64,000 nucleotides of DNA. Source: Henriciella sp. (lineage in GTDB: Bacteria > Pseudomonadota > Alphaproteobacteria > Caulobacterales > Hyphomonadaceae). The translations under genes were made by a program, and so were the position numbers. This document shows positions 1-8,636 of this stretch, piece after piece. Every line of letters starts with the position of its first letter. The first letter of the stretch is position 1. Under the pieces are notes generated by a model that did no database searches, had not been told where the DNA came from, and worked only from the letters and a program-made list of their open reading frames with translations. Location of the stretch: the NCBI GenBank assembly GCA_002733705.1, contig NVWP01000030.1, forward strand, positions 1 through 64,000, written 5' to 3'.

Positions 1-171
1 GCAGAATATTTTCGCATTTCGCCGTAAACTTTTTCGAGTTCGGATTTGCTCACAAGCCCGTCTGCATCGGTATCGGCTTTGCGGAGTTTGCTCCGCAGCG
101 GGGGCGGCGAGCATGACGGACCCGCTCGCGAGCGCGAGGGCCGAGATGGCGATGCGGAAGATATTAGCCAT
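1..171 (-). CDS. Partial EF-hand secreted protein, probably frameshifted
   Basis: The gene runs off the left edge. From ATG at 171 the reading gives a good signal peptide (MANIFRIAISALALASG, then VMLAAPAA). After that the frame turns into Arg/Cys-rich text that does not look coding. One base further on, the shifted frame reads a canonical EF-hand loop, DTDADGLVSKSE, followed by LEKVYGEMRKYS. Removing one G from the five-G run at 100-104 joins signal peptide and EF-hand into one frame. It starts 21 bases after ynbE, where other bacteria carry ydbL, but I see no YdbL (DUF1318) motif. Either a real frameshift or a base error in the homopolymer fits. Confidence 0.45.
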   Translation of the reverse strand, partial: MANIFRIAISALALASGSVMLAAPAAEQTPQSRYRCRRACEQIRTRKSLRRNAKIFC

Positions 172-192
172 AAGAAGCTTGGTTCCTTGGAC

Positions 193-381
193 CTAGAAAA
201 TGTCCGGGTTGGAAGCGATCAGATCCTCGACTTCTCTTTCGAGCCTGACGCGGACTTCCTGTTCGACCTTGACGTTGAGATTGATCGTAATGGGTTCTGT
301 CGGTGCCTGCACGCGAACGGTCGGCGTGCACCCGGCGGCGATTGCCAGGAGGCCCGGTAACAGAATGGCGGCTCTAATCAT
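193..381 (-). CDS. ynbE: YnbE-like outer-membrane lipoprotein
   Basis: This is a 62-residue protein with a lipoprotein signal ending in LLAIAAGC, so the mature protein starts at a lipidated Cys. The mature part (CTPTVRVQAPTEPITINLN followed by a charged helix) is typical of the YnbE family. I chose the ATG at 381 because GAGAG lies about six bases upstream; an in-frame ATG at 405 would only lengthen the positively charged end. It follows ydbH by 68 bases on the same strand. In E. coli YnbE is the outer-membrane partner of the bridge-like protein YdbH; the same role here is inference from synteny and sequence. Confidence 0.85.
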   Translation of the reverse strand: MIRAAILLPGLLAIAAGCTPTVRVQAPTEPITINLNVKVEQEVRVRLEREVEDLIASNPDIF

Positions 382-449
382 GTGTTGTGCTCTCATCTTG
401 GCCACAGCTTACACCATAGCGTCTGAACGGGGTTTGAACAGTCAATTGG

Positions 450-3400
450 TCAGGGCTCAGGTGTGGGCGGGGCCTGTTTCGAGGTTTCCTTGTCTTCTGA
501 TGGCAGACCGGAAACATCTTCCTCATTAATCTCTGCCAGCCAGTCTGTTCCGGAAATCCGGCGGCTGGCATTGATGAGTTTCGCCAGTTCCGAATCCACT
601 CCGATATTGAAGGCGAAGGGAGCTCCGCCAAGGACATCCGGCGAGACACCGACAAGCCGCAATGTGATCATGATGCTGCCGGTCAGATTTCCGTCCGCGC
701 CGACTTCCAGAACGCTGAACTGGAAGTTCCGCAAGGCGCGGAAGGCAAGATCTACACGCTCATCGGCCTGGGAGGCCGCGTCGGCCACATCGCCGGTATA
801 GGCGATCTTGCCGCCCTCTTCATCGGCGGTCAGGACCGCGTCGCGGACAAGGACGTTCGGGCCGTCGAACTCGACCGGGAAGCGGCCCGAGACAGTGCCC
901 TGGGCCTCGATATCCGGCAGGTTGAAGATCCTGATGATCTCCGAAAGCTCCAGCTCCCGCGCACTGATCTCCACGATGTCGCTCGTACCTGCAATTGTCC
1001 ATTCCGAGCGGCCAACTTCAAGGCGCCCGCCCGCGAAGGGCCAGCCGGCATCCTCGATCACAGCAGATTGCGGGCCGAGAAGCTGAAAGTGGATTTCACC
1101 GTCGCGAAGGGGCAGGCCGGGATTGATCTCGCCCAGCTTGACGGTCTGGCCGGGTGGGGTGTGCAGGTCCAGAAGGCTGTCGAACTCCACGCGCCCGTCA
1201 ACATTGTTCACCGCACCGACCCGCAGCGTGTCGAACCCGAACTCGTCCACCTCGACATAACCTGTGCCGGAGACATCCCCGCTTTCGATCAGGAAATATG
1301 CGCCTGCATTCAGCTGGCCGCGCGCATTGGAGAGGAAGCCGCGCACCTTTTCGCTGAGCGCGGTGGGCTGCAGCCCGCCCGGCTCAAATACCAGATCGCG
1401 CGTCTCTACCGAGGCTTCTCCGTCCAGTTCGAGAAGATCGAGGGTCATGTTCGCATCGGCGACAATCTCGCCCGCACGCTGGGTGGAGATAGGGCCGCTG
1501 AGTTGCATCAGGCCATTGGAAAAGACGGCGTCGAAATCGCCCCGCAAGGGCTGGTAGAAGGGGTCTTCATGCGTATCGCGTATGACGACATTCTGCGCCG
1601 CCGCCGTGCCGGAGAGGCCGCTTTCGGGGAGCGTCGCATCGAAGCGGAGCGCTTCAAGTTCAATGTCGGCGGGTATGAGCGAGCCCGACAGCTCTGTACG
1701 GCCTGTCCGGGCATTTATCTCCAGCGGTGAGGCCAGGGCGAAATCGAGCTCTGGACGGGCCGCTGAAATCTGCAGCGTGTTTTCACCGAGGTCGAAGCGG
1801 GCGGTCATCTGGCTGCCCGTAATGTCGATTTCCGCATGGCGCGCGGCGCGCCAGTCGAGTTTGCCTGCGCGCAGGGAGAGCTTGCCGCTCGTGTCGGCTG
1901 TTGAGAAGGGGAAGGAGAGACTGTCGACCGACACCGAGCCGGTGAGCGCCCCGCCGGCGCGGCGGACCAGACGGCCCTCCGGCGGGCAGAGCTGCGCAGT
2001 GAAGGCGCCCACGCGAAGGTCCTGCGGGGTGGTGAAGCCCTGGGTATCGAGGCCGATGCACCGTGTACTGAAGGACTGGACGCGAAGGCTGTCAGCGATG
2101 AGAGCCTCGATGCCGCCAAAGACCTTTGTCGGCTTGAAGGACTGACCGAAAAGGTCACCGCTGACCGTGGCTTCGCCGACGGCGCGGATCCGGGGGCCGT
2201 CGCCGCCTGTTTCATAGACAAAGCTGTTGAGGTCGCCCGACAGCGACAGGCCCTGGACGGTCCAGGGCTTCAGGGTGAAGCCGCCCGTTTCGATCTGCAG
2301 GCCGCTGCCGCCCGTTTCAAGCCGGGTGAGGTGGGCGGTTGCGTCGGGCAGACCGGTGCCATCAAGGGCGAGGACGCCGCTCATCGAAAAGCCTGTCTCT
2401 GCAACCTCCAGGGCGGGCACGGCGTCGAATGGCGCAAGCGAGAGGTGGGCGCCATTTTCTGCGGTCACCGCAACATTGCCTGATGAGGCAATCGACCAGC
2501 CGGCGTCCGGTGAGCGGGTGAACGCATAGCCCGTGCCGGTCCGGAAATTGGAAAGGGCGGCGCTGAGGCCCCGGCGCAGGGCGGCGGCATGGGCGCCGAA
2601 GGGCGGGCCGACGCTGATGCCGGAGAGGAGAGAGGCGCGCGTCTCCTCCGGGATGGCCGCGCCGGTGGCTGTGAGGTCGCCGCTGAGGTCAGCGTGCTGC
2701 AGCTCGTCACTCAGCAGGCCCTCTCCGCTGAGCGTAAGGGCCTCTGCGGAAAACCAGGGAGAGATCGCGCTGGCGGTCTCCACCGCGAATGTGCCCGACA
2801 GACCCTGAGGCGCCGATTTTCGCGCGCGGGCTCTTTCGGTGTCGAGCGTGATGGACGTCTGTCCGGACGAGACATCCTGCCACCGAAGCGCGCCGGCTGT
2901 GCCGCTGAGGCTGAGCGCGCGCAGATAGCTGAGCGGGCCTGGCTCGCCCTCCTTTTCGTCGCCAAGCCGGAGACTGGCCGTGCCATCCAGCTGAAGCGCA
3001 TGGGCGGAGAACGTCTCGGCCTCGACGTCCCCGATCCCGAGCGCGAATTCGACGCGCGGGCGAAGAGACTGGGCCATCTGCACATCGAGCAGGATCTCCT
3101 GCGCGGTGAGAGCCTTGAAGGCGGCCGATGAGATCTGGAGACGGGCGCTGCCGCGAAGCTGGCCGGCGATGAGGGTGAAGTCAGCGCGGCCTTCTTCCAG
3201 GCGCAGGTGGCCCTTGTCGGTGCGAAGGTCGGCGGGCTCTATGCGCGCATGGACTTCGGCCTGGAGAGGGAGGTTGCCGGATAGGTCGCCGCGAAGGGTC
3301 ACCGTGCCGGCGGGGGTGTGGGCCTCAATCCGGGCGTCCTTGATGGTGATCTCCGGAATGGATGGCATTGAGCCCTGGGAGTCCCGGCCGGCGCCGATTT

Positions 3401-3776
3401 TCTCCAGCCCGCCCAATTCGAATTTCCCCTCTGAAGTGTATTGAAGGCGAAGGACGGGGTCTTGGAGGCGGACCGATGTGACGCGGGGGGAAAAGAGGCC
3501 ATCCCAGTTCAGGACGATCTCGGCCTCGTTTGCTTCAAAAGGCGGCTCGCCGGTTTCGGTCCGCACCCGGATTCCGTGGACAGAGGCCCCGGAAAATCCA
3601 AGCCTTTCGATCTGAAACTCGCAGTTCAGGCCGTTCGACCTGCACCAGCTATCTGCAATACGGGCGGCCAGGGCCTGACGAAACAGCCAGGCGCCGGCCA
3701 CGATCAAGGCGAGCAGCCCAATCACGGTGCAGATGCCAGCCAACCATGGGCGATTTTTAATCAAAGACGCCATCAT
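450..3776 (-). CDS. ydbH: YdbH-family intermembrane bridge (AsmA-like) protein
   Basis: A very long, beta-strand-rich protein of about 1108 residues with one N-terminal membrane anchor (roughly residues 8-30, WLAGICTVIGLLALIVAGAWLF) and then a long periplasmic body of short repeated beta segments. That is the architecture of the AsmA-like YdbH group, which spans the periplasm and is thought to carry phospholipid to the outer membrane. The C-terminal part (FNIGVDSELAKLINASRRIS) and the following ynbE fit the family. The open frame extends upstream to 3890, but the sequence before the MM pair at 3776 does not look like a signal, so I start there. Last residues are Pro/Glu/Lys-rich. Confidence 0.83.
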   Translation of the reverse strand: MMASLIKNRPWLAGICTVIGLLALIVAGAWLFRQALAARIADSWCRSNGLNCEFQIERLGFSGASVHGIRVRTETGEPPFEANEAEIVLNWDGLFSPRVTSVRLQDPVLRLQYTSEGKFELGGLEKIGAGRDSQGSMPSIPEITIKDARIEAHTPAGTVTLRGDLSGNLPLQAEVHARIEPADLRTDKGHLRLEEGRADFTLIAGQLRGSARLQISSAAFKALTAQEILLDVQMAQSLRPRVEFALGIGDVEAETFSAHALQLDGTASLRLGDEKEGEPGPLSYLRALSLSGTAGALRWQDVSSGQTSITLDTERARARKSAPQGLSGTFAVETASAISPWFSAEALTLSGEGLLSDELQHADLSGDLTATGAAIPEETRASLLSGISVGPPFGAHAAALRRGLSAALSNFRTGTGYAFTRSPDAGWSIASSGNVAVTAENGAHLSLAPFDAVPALEVAETGFSMSGVLALDGTGLPDATAHLTRLETGGSGLQIETGGFTLKPWTVQGLSLSGDLNSFVYETGGDGPRIRAVGEATVSGDLFGQSFKPTKVFGGIEALIADSLRVQSFSTRCIGLDTQGFTTPQDLRVGAFTAQLCPPEGRLVRRAGGALTGSVSVDSLSFPFSTADTSGKLSLRAGKLDWRAARHAEIDITGSQMTARFDLGENTLQISAARPELDFALASPLEINARTGRTELSGSLIPADIELEALRFDATLPESGLSGTAAAQNVVIRDTHEDPFYQPLRGDFDAVFSNGLMQLSGPISTQRAGEIVADANMTLDLLELDGEASVETRDLVFEPGGLQPTALSEKVRGFLSNARGQLNAGAYFLIESGDVSGTGYVEVDEFGFDTLRVGAVNNVDGRVEFDSLLDLHTPPGQTVKLGEINPGLPLRDGEIHFQLLGPQSAVIEDAGWPFAGGRLEVGRSEWTIAGTSDIVEISARELELSEIIRIFNLPDIEAQGTVSGRFPVEFDGPNVLVRDAVLTADEEGGKIAYTGDVADAASQADERVDLAFRALRNFQFSVLEVGADGNLTGSIMITLRLVGVSPDVLGGAPFAFNIGVDSELAKLINASRRISGTDWLAEINEEDVSGLPSEDKETSKQAPPTPEP

Positions 3777-3991
3777 TCCGTATCCAGAGGCTGCTTTCCT
3801 ACCGTTGACTGCAAATAGAATGGAACCACGGGCTTGCAGCCCACCGATCACCCCGGTACCTACAGTGCCGGGGCAGGTTGATAAATCCATTTACCTTAAT
3901 TGCGAGGTAAGGAATTCAACCGACAGGGGCATAGACTTGAACCGTCTGCATGCGTCTTGCACGCTGGGACCAGGGAGGCCCGTTTCTCGAC

Positions 3992-5344
3992 ATGAATTTC
4001 TCGCGTAGTACCATCACACTCTCCATGCTGGGCATTGCCGCCGTCGGCACATCGCTCACCATCTTCCATTCCCTCGGCCAGTCCAAAACGGCTGAGGCTC
4101 AACCTGCTGCCGCCGTGCAGCTTGCTTCACCGCTGGCTGCAACGCTTCTGAGCGCAGAAGGGTTCGATGCGGAGGATCAGATCATAACGCGCGACGCCAC
4201 GTTGCAGCCGCGCGAGACGCTGATCGAGCTTGTGACGGAACTGGGCGTTGCCGGTTCTGATGCCTCGCAGTCGCTTCAGGCGATCTATGACGCCGAACTG
4301 GTCGATCCGCGCAAGGTGCGCCCCGGTCTCAATGTCACCGCGCAGTTCCGCGGCGATACACCTGACACGGCAGAGCTTGTCTCCCTCTCGCTCAGCCGCG
4401 ACACCGGTGGTCAGATCCTGTCGCAGCGCATGAGTGACGGCAAGTTCATGTCCATGGTCCTGCAGCCCCACACCCAGCCGGTCGAGCGGCGGGTGGCTGG
4501 CAAGATCGACGGAAGCATCTACCAGACCGCGCTGGCCCAGGGCGCACATGACCAGCAGGTCGTCGATTTCGCCAAGATCTTCGGCTATGACCTCGACTTC
4601 CAGCGCGACATCCATCCGGGCGACGAGTTCGAGATTGTCTATGAGGAAATGGTCGATGAGCGCGGCAACCGTGTCAGCTCCGGCAATGTGATCTATGCAG
4701 CCATCAACGGTCGCAGCCTCGACAAGTCCTATTACCGCTTCACGCCGGAAGATGACGGCGCAGTGGATTACTTCAATTATGATGGCGAGAGCGCCACGAA
4801 ATTCCTGATGAAGACGCCGATCAATGGTGCGCGTCTCTCCTCGAATTTCGGGTATCGCCGCCACCCGATCTCCGGCTATAGCAAGCTGCACAAGGGCACG
4901 GACTTCGCCGCGCCCACGGGCACCCCGATCTATGCAGCCGGCCACGGCACAATCGAGCGGGCGAACCGCTATGGCGGCTATGGCAACTATGTCCGCATCA
5001 AGCACGCCAATGGCTATCAGACCGCCTATGCCCATATGTCCCGCTTCGCCAGCGGCACAAAGGCCGGCGCGCGCGTCCAGCAGGGCGACGTGATCGGCTA
5101 TGTCGGCTCGACGGGCGCCTCCACGGGCCCGCACCTTCACTATGAAGTCCTCCGCAATGGCACGGCGATCAACGGCATGACGCTGGATCTGCCAACCGGG
5201 CGCAAGCTGGCTGAGACGCCAGAGATCTTTGCCGCGTTCAAGGAGCGCCGCGATGAGGTCGACGCGCTTCGCCAGTCGGCGCCTTCGCCGATGGACAGCG
5301 GCAACATCATGATGGCGAGCCATGACGTCCCGCCGGCGCCCTGA
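3992..5344 (+). CDS. M23-family peptidoglycan endopeptidase
   Basis: A protein of about 450 residues that should act in the periplasm as a cell-wall hydrolase or its regulator. Residues 5-25 form an N-terminal signal or anchor (STITLSMLGIAAVGTSLTIF). A middle region resembling the OapA/LysM-like part of MepM-type proteins precedes the lytic domain. The zinc site is intact: H300 and D304 in LHKGTDFAAP, H348 in AYAHMS, and H381/H383 in GPHLHYEV. I chose ATG 3992 because the signal starts there and AGGGAGG lies 13 bases upstream; ATG 3950 would add a charged leader. The cut bond is not shown by sequence alone. A strong terminator follows. Confidence 0.9.
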   Translation: MNFSRSTITLSMLGIAAVGTSLTIFHSLGQSKTAEAQPAAAVQLASPLAATLLSAEGFDAEDQIITRDATLQPRETLIELVTELGVAGSDASQSLQAIYDAELVDPRKVRPGLNVTAQFRGDTPDTAELVSLSLSRDTGGQILSQRMSDGKFMSMVLQPHTQPVERRVAGKIDGSIYQTALAQGAHDQQVVDFAKIFGYDLDFQRDIHPGDEFEIVYEEMVDERGNRVSSGNVIYAAINGRSLDKSYYRFTPEDDGAVDYFNYDGESATKFLMKTPINGARLSSNFGYRRHPISGYSKLHKGTDFAAPTGTPIYAAGHGTIERANRYGGYGNYVRIKHANGYQTAYAHMSRFASGTKAGARVQQGDVIGYVGSTGASTGPHLHYEVLRNGTAINGMTLDLPTGRKLAETPEIFAAFKERRDEVDALRQSAPSPMDSGNIMMASHDVPPAP

Positions 5345-5381
5345 GCCCCGGCAAAAGCTGAGTTGAAATTTCTCCGAAAAG

Positions 5382-5412
5382 AAGCCCCGGACCGCTCGTC
5401 CGGGGCTTTTGC
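5382..5412 (+). terminator. Rho-independent terminator after the M23 peptidase
   Basis: A GC-rich hairpin with arms AGCCCCGGA and TCCGGGGCT is followed by TTTTGCTTTTG. It lies 38 bases after the stop codon. Confidence 0.85.
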
Positions 5413-5596
5413 TTTTGCGCACGCGAAGCCGTGCTGGCGCAAGGCGGGGCCGGCTCTCCCGGCGCCTGAAGACCAGCCTTACGCGAGGGCGATATTGACA
5501 CGTTTTCCAGGGTTTAGTTTGATTGCTATGATTTTTTGGGGTCCTGCTAGGGGAAACACGGAAAAATCAAACGTGTAACTAGAACTGGAGGGGCGA

Positions 5597-5911
5597 ATGA
5601 AAGCGCTTCGATGGAGCAGCGGCCTGATCGCTGCCACTGCATTGCTGGCTGGCTGCGGCGGCGGCGCAAAGGGCTGTTCGGGTGTGACGCTTGAAACCGA
5701 ACAGAACGAAATGTTCGGCAGGATTGACGCCACAATAACGAACAAGACGAATGAGCCGAAACTCGTCACGGTCGCTATCGTCAGCGACGGTGAACGGGGC
5801 AAGGAAAACACGATGCGAGTTGATGCCAAGGACGTTGCTGAAACGAGTGTTGGCAATATGACAAAGAGCGTTCGCGAAAGAACCTCGCTCGAACTCGTGC
5901 AATGTGAGTAA
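5597..5911 (+). CDS. Small putative lipoprotein, unknown function
   Basis: A 104-residue protein with a clear lipoprotein signal (ATALLAGC, Cys at 20). The mature part has two more cysteines, at residue 27 and near the C-terminus, and reads like a small beta domain (ARIDATITNKT-type strands; LVTVAIVSDGE). A strong ribosome site, GGAGGGG, sits just upstream. It stands alone between two terminators. A TTGACA at 5495 and a TATGAT at 5527 lie upstream but are wrongly spaced for one promoter. I do not recognise the family. Confidence 0.65.
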   Translation: MKALRWSSGLIAATALLAGCGGGAKGCSGVTLETEQNEMFGRIDATITNKTNEPKLVTVAIVSDGERGKENTMRVDAKDVAETSVGNMTKSVRERTSLELVQCE

Positions 5912-5942
5912 GTCCGCTTCGGCCCACGAGTAAGTTTATAAA

Positions 5943-5982
5943 AAAAAGCCCCGGCGCTGGATAACCAGGCCGGGGCTTTTCC
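5943..5982. terminator. Terminator between convergent lipoprotein and UrcA genes
   Basis: The hairpin has arms AAAGCCCCGGC and GCCGGGGCTTT with A-rich sequence on the left and T-rich on the right, so it can work in both directions for the two convergent genes. Confidence 0.85.
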
Positions 5983-6025
5983 TGTTCAGCTTGCGCCAGC
6001 CATCTGGCCGGCAGCAGGGCTGCGC

Positions 6026-6376
6026 CTAGCGTGCGGCGAGCTGGATACGCTCGGACGGCTGGGCGGTGAAGTAGTCGGAGGCCGCATATTGCGTTGCAAG
6101 GTTGCGGTGACCGATACGGTCGACAGCCTGGAACATCAGGTCCTGCGCGCAGACTTCATCGACCGCGAGGCCGAGGGTGACGAGCGAAACCTTGCGGCAG
6201 GCGCGCTCGGCCTGGTCTTCGAGGTTCTGAAGAACGGCAGCGGCGCCGGCTTCGGTTTCGAGTGCGGCTTCGTCATAGGTGAAAGTTGCCGACACTTTGG
6301 AGTAATCGGTATCTGCGTGTGCAACACCGCCGAAGATCGACATGGCGAAAAGAAGGGAGGAGATACGCTTTTTCAT
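6026..6376 (-). CDS. UrcA family secreted protein
   Basis: A 116-residue protein with a Sec signal peptide (MKKRISSLLFAMSIFGGVAHA). The mature part has the UrcA layout: a short beta stretch (YSKVSATFTYDEAAL), then a helical region with conserved cysteines in QAERACRKV and VDEVCAQDL. UrcA proteins are common in Caulobacterales and sphingomonads; their function is not established. ATG 6376 is chosen because AAAAGGG lies about 10 bases upstream and the signal peptide begins there. It is divergent from the S9 peptidase across 267 bases in which I see no other gene. Confidence 0.8.
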   Translation of the reverse strand: MKKRISSLLFAMSIFGGVAHADTDYSKVSATFTYDEAALETEAGAAAVLQNLEDQAERACRKVSLVTLGLAVDEVCAQDLMFQAVDRIGHRNLATQYAASDYFTAQPSERIQLAAR

Positions 6377-6643
6377 AATCGAGCCCTTTTCGATTTGAAT
6401 GGCTATGGGTCGTTGCCCGCATTTCATGGCCCTGCGTGTTCGCAGGTGCACAACAACACCTTCGCGCCTGCAGCAAAAATTTGAAGGGATATTTGTGCAG
6501 CGCACCCATGCATATTTGCGCAGATCCGAGTCTCTTTGGCTGGCGCAGTGAGAAGCTTCACGCAAATGCGCAGCGGAAGGCTGTTGGACAGTTGTGCGCG
6601 TTAGCGCCCTTCTCTAGCTTTTAGGTTGAGAGGGAGATGATCC

Positions 6644-8599
6644 ATGAAGAAACTGATTGCGGCGCTTTGTGTAATATTCACTGCAGGATTGCCGTCGTCC
6701 GCCGATACTGCGGACCTGTATGGGCGCGCCGACGGCGTGAAGTGGCCGAGCCTGTCGCCAACAGGTGATCTGCTTGCCGTACACTGCTCGCCGCAGGGCC
6801 GGCCATCGGTCTGTATCTTCAATATTGCGAAGGGTGAGGACGTCGCATTCATCCCGCTCGGCGGGGAAGTTCGCCTCCAGGGGTTTTACTGGCCGTCCGA
6901 TGACTACCTCATCATCAATGTCTCCACCTTCAAATCGCTGCAGACCGTGGACGGGCAAAGGGACTATAATTTCCTGCAGGCGCTCTCCTACGACATCGAT
7001 GAAAATGAGCTCAACGTTCTGCTGAATGATGAGGGGCTCATTATTGACGGGCAGTCGGTCGTGTCCGTTCTGCCGGATGATGACCGGCACGTCATGCTGG
7101 CAGCTGTGTCCGTCAATACAAGCCAGAGCGGGCATTCATTGGGCAGTATAAGGCCGGATCGGGGCGGCACGGCCTGGTCGATCGCAACGTTCAAGACGCG
7201 GCTTGATAATGGCAAGTCGCGCCGTGCGCGCACCCTGCTGAAGTCCACCCTCAGCGCCTGGTTCGACGCTGAGGGTGATGTTGTCGCTGAAATCGTTAGC
7301 CCGGATCGCTCCACCCGGCGTGAGTTGCGCAGCAATAACCGCACGCTGTTCATGTACGATAGCGCCAGCGCCAATGACTTTGCGGTTCTTGGCCTCGATC
7401 AGGCGAGCGGCAAGCTGATCATCTTCCGCGATGTCGGCGACGAGGATGGGCTGTATTTCATGTCACTTGAGGATGGCTCCATGGAGCCGATCCGTCTGGC
7501 AGGCGTCGATGTCGGCCGGGCCAACCCCGTACGCGATTCCTATACCCGCAGCATTGTTGGGTTCGAGTATTTCGACGGGATGACCCAGCAGGTGTTTACC
7601 GACCCGGTCCTGAGCGATGTGCTTGGCCAGTTGAGCGGTGCGCTTGCGGGCAAGCGAGTGAATATTGAATCCTGGAACCGCGACCGGTCGAAGATTGCAA
7701 TCTCAGCCGCAGAGCCCGGCAGGCCCGCTGACTATTATGTGTTCGACCGGGGTGCAGGTGCGCTGGGGCCGATTGGTTCAGCCGCGTCCCATCTTGCTGA
7801 GGCGGCGACCGGGCAGGTCGTGACGCGCGAGATCCGGGCGCGTGACGGGCTTCAGGTTGAGACCTTCCTGACGGTGCCGCCCGGCCGCACGCTGGAGGAT
7901 GGCCCATTCCCGACCGTGATCATGCCGCATGGCGGGCCTGAAGCGAGCGATGGTCTCGGCTATGACTGGTGGGCGCAGGCGCTTGCAGCCGAGGGATATC
8001 TTGTGATCCAGCCTAATTTCCGCGGATCCAGCGGCTATGGGCAGGACTTCCGCAATGCGGGCTTTGGTGAGTTCGGCGGCAAGATGATCGACGATATCGC
8101 CGATGCGGGCGCATGGGCGGTGAGCCAGGGCCTTGTCGCAGAAGACGCTTACTGTGTCGCCGGGGCAAGCTATGGCGGCTATGCCGCGCTGATGATGGGG
8201 CTGAAGGATAAGGCGCGCTCGCGCTGCCTCATCTCCGTGAACGGTGTCACCCAGCCCTTCGCCCATGTCGGGTCGTTCGAGCTTGAGTCCGAGACCGGCC
8301 AGTACTGGGAGCGCTATCTTGGACTGAACCGGTTTGACTCAGAGGCCGAGCAGGCGGTGATCTCTCCCGTGGCGCGGGCAGGCGAATATGACCAGCCGAT
8401 CCTGATCCTCCATGCCGAGAATGACCTTGTTGTGCGTACGGGGCAGGCGCGTCTGATTGCAAGCGCGCTTGAGGGCAAGCCCGGATTCAGGTCCGTAAGT
8501 CTGGGTGAGGCTGACCACTATATGGGCGGCTCGGACGTGCGCGCGCAGGTGCTGCGTGAGACGTTTGCGTTTCTGAATGAAAATCACCCGGCCCGCTAA
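6644..8599 (+). CDS. Secreted S9-family (prolyl oligopeptidase type) peptidase
   Basis: A 651-residue serine peptidase with a Sec signal (about residues 1-20, cut near PSSADTA). An N-terminal beta-propeller-like region runs to about residue 390 and is followed by an alpha/beta hydrolase domain. The catalytic triad is visible: Ser509 in GASYGGYAALMMG, Asp594 in HAENDLVV, and His625 in ADHYMGG. The oxyanion region MPHGGPEA is also typical. The family cleaves peptides, often after proline or as acyl-aminoacyl peptidase; the exact substrate cannot be read. The ribosome site GAGGGAGA lies upstream. The stop codon lies inside a hairpin that may end transcription. Confidence 0.9.
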   Translation: MKKLIAALCVIFTAGLPSSADTADLYGRADGVKWPSLSPTGDLLAVHCSPQGRPSVCIFNIAKGEDVAFIPLGGEVRLQGFYWPSDDYLIINVSTFKSLQTVDGQRDYNFLQALSYDIDENELNVLLNDEGLIIDGQSVVSVLPDDDRHVMLAAVSVNTSQSGHSLGSIRPDRGGTAWSIATFKTRLDNGKSRRARTLLKSTLSAWFDAEGDVVAEIVSPDRSTRRELRSNNRTLFMYDSASANDFAVLGLDQASGKLIIFRDVGDEDGLYFMSLEDGSMEPIRLAGVDVGRANPVRDSYTRSIVGFEYFDGMTQQVFTDPVLSDVLGQLSGALAGKRVNIESWNRDRSKIAISAAEPGRPADYYVFDRGAGALGPIGSAASHLAEAATGQVVTREIRARDGLQVETFLTVPPGRTLEDGPFPTVIMPHGGPEASDGLGYDWWAQALAAEGYLVIQPNFRGSSGYGQDFRNAGFGEFGGKMIDDIADAGAWAVSQGLVAEDAYCVAGASYGGYAALMMGLKDKARSRCLISVNGVTQPFAHVGSFELESETGQYWERYLGLNRFDSEAEQAVISPVARAGEYDQPILILHAENDLVVRTGQARLIASALEGKPGFRSVSLGEADHYMGGSDVRAQVLRETFAFLNENHPAR

Positions 8600-8610
8600 G
8601 GGGCCGGGTG
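8585..8610. terminator. Hairpin between S9 peptidase and clpB
   Basis: A perfect 10-bp stem (CACCCGGCCC / GGGCCGGGTG) with a six-base loop holds the S9 stop codon. On the minus strand it is followed by GATTTTC, so it may terminate the convergent clpB transcript better than the S9 one. Confidence 0.55.
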
Positions 8611-8636
8611 AGAATTTCAGCTCTGTCGCTGCCTGA

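Noticed and set aside
4127-5422. 431-residue open frame on the minus strand
   Set aside because: It is fully antisense to the M23 peptidase, is Ile/Ala/Arg/Asp-rich, and has no recognisable motif or ribosome site.
5495-5532. TTGACA and TATGAT before the small lipoprotein
   Set aside because: The spacing is 26 bases, too long for one sigma-70 promoter. A 17-base spacing only gives TTTGAT.
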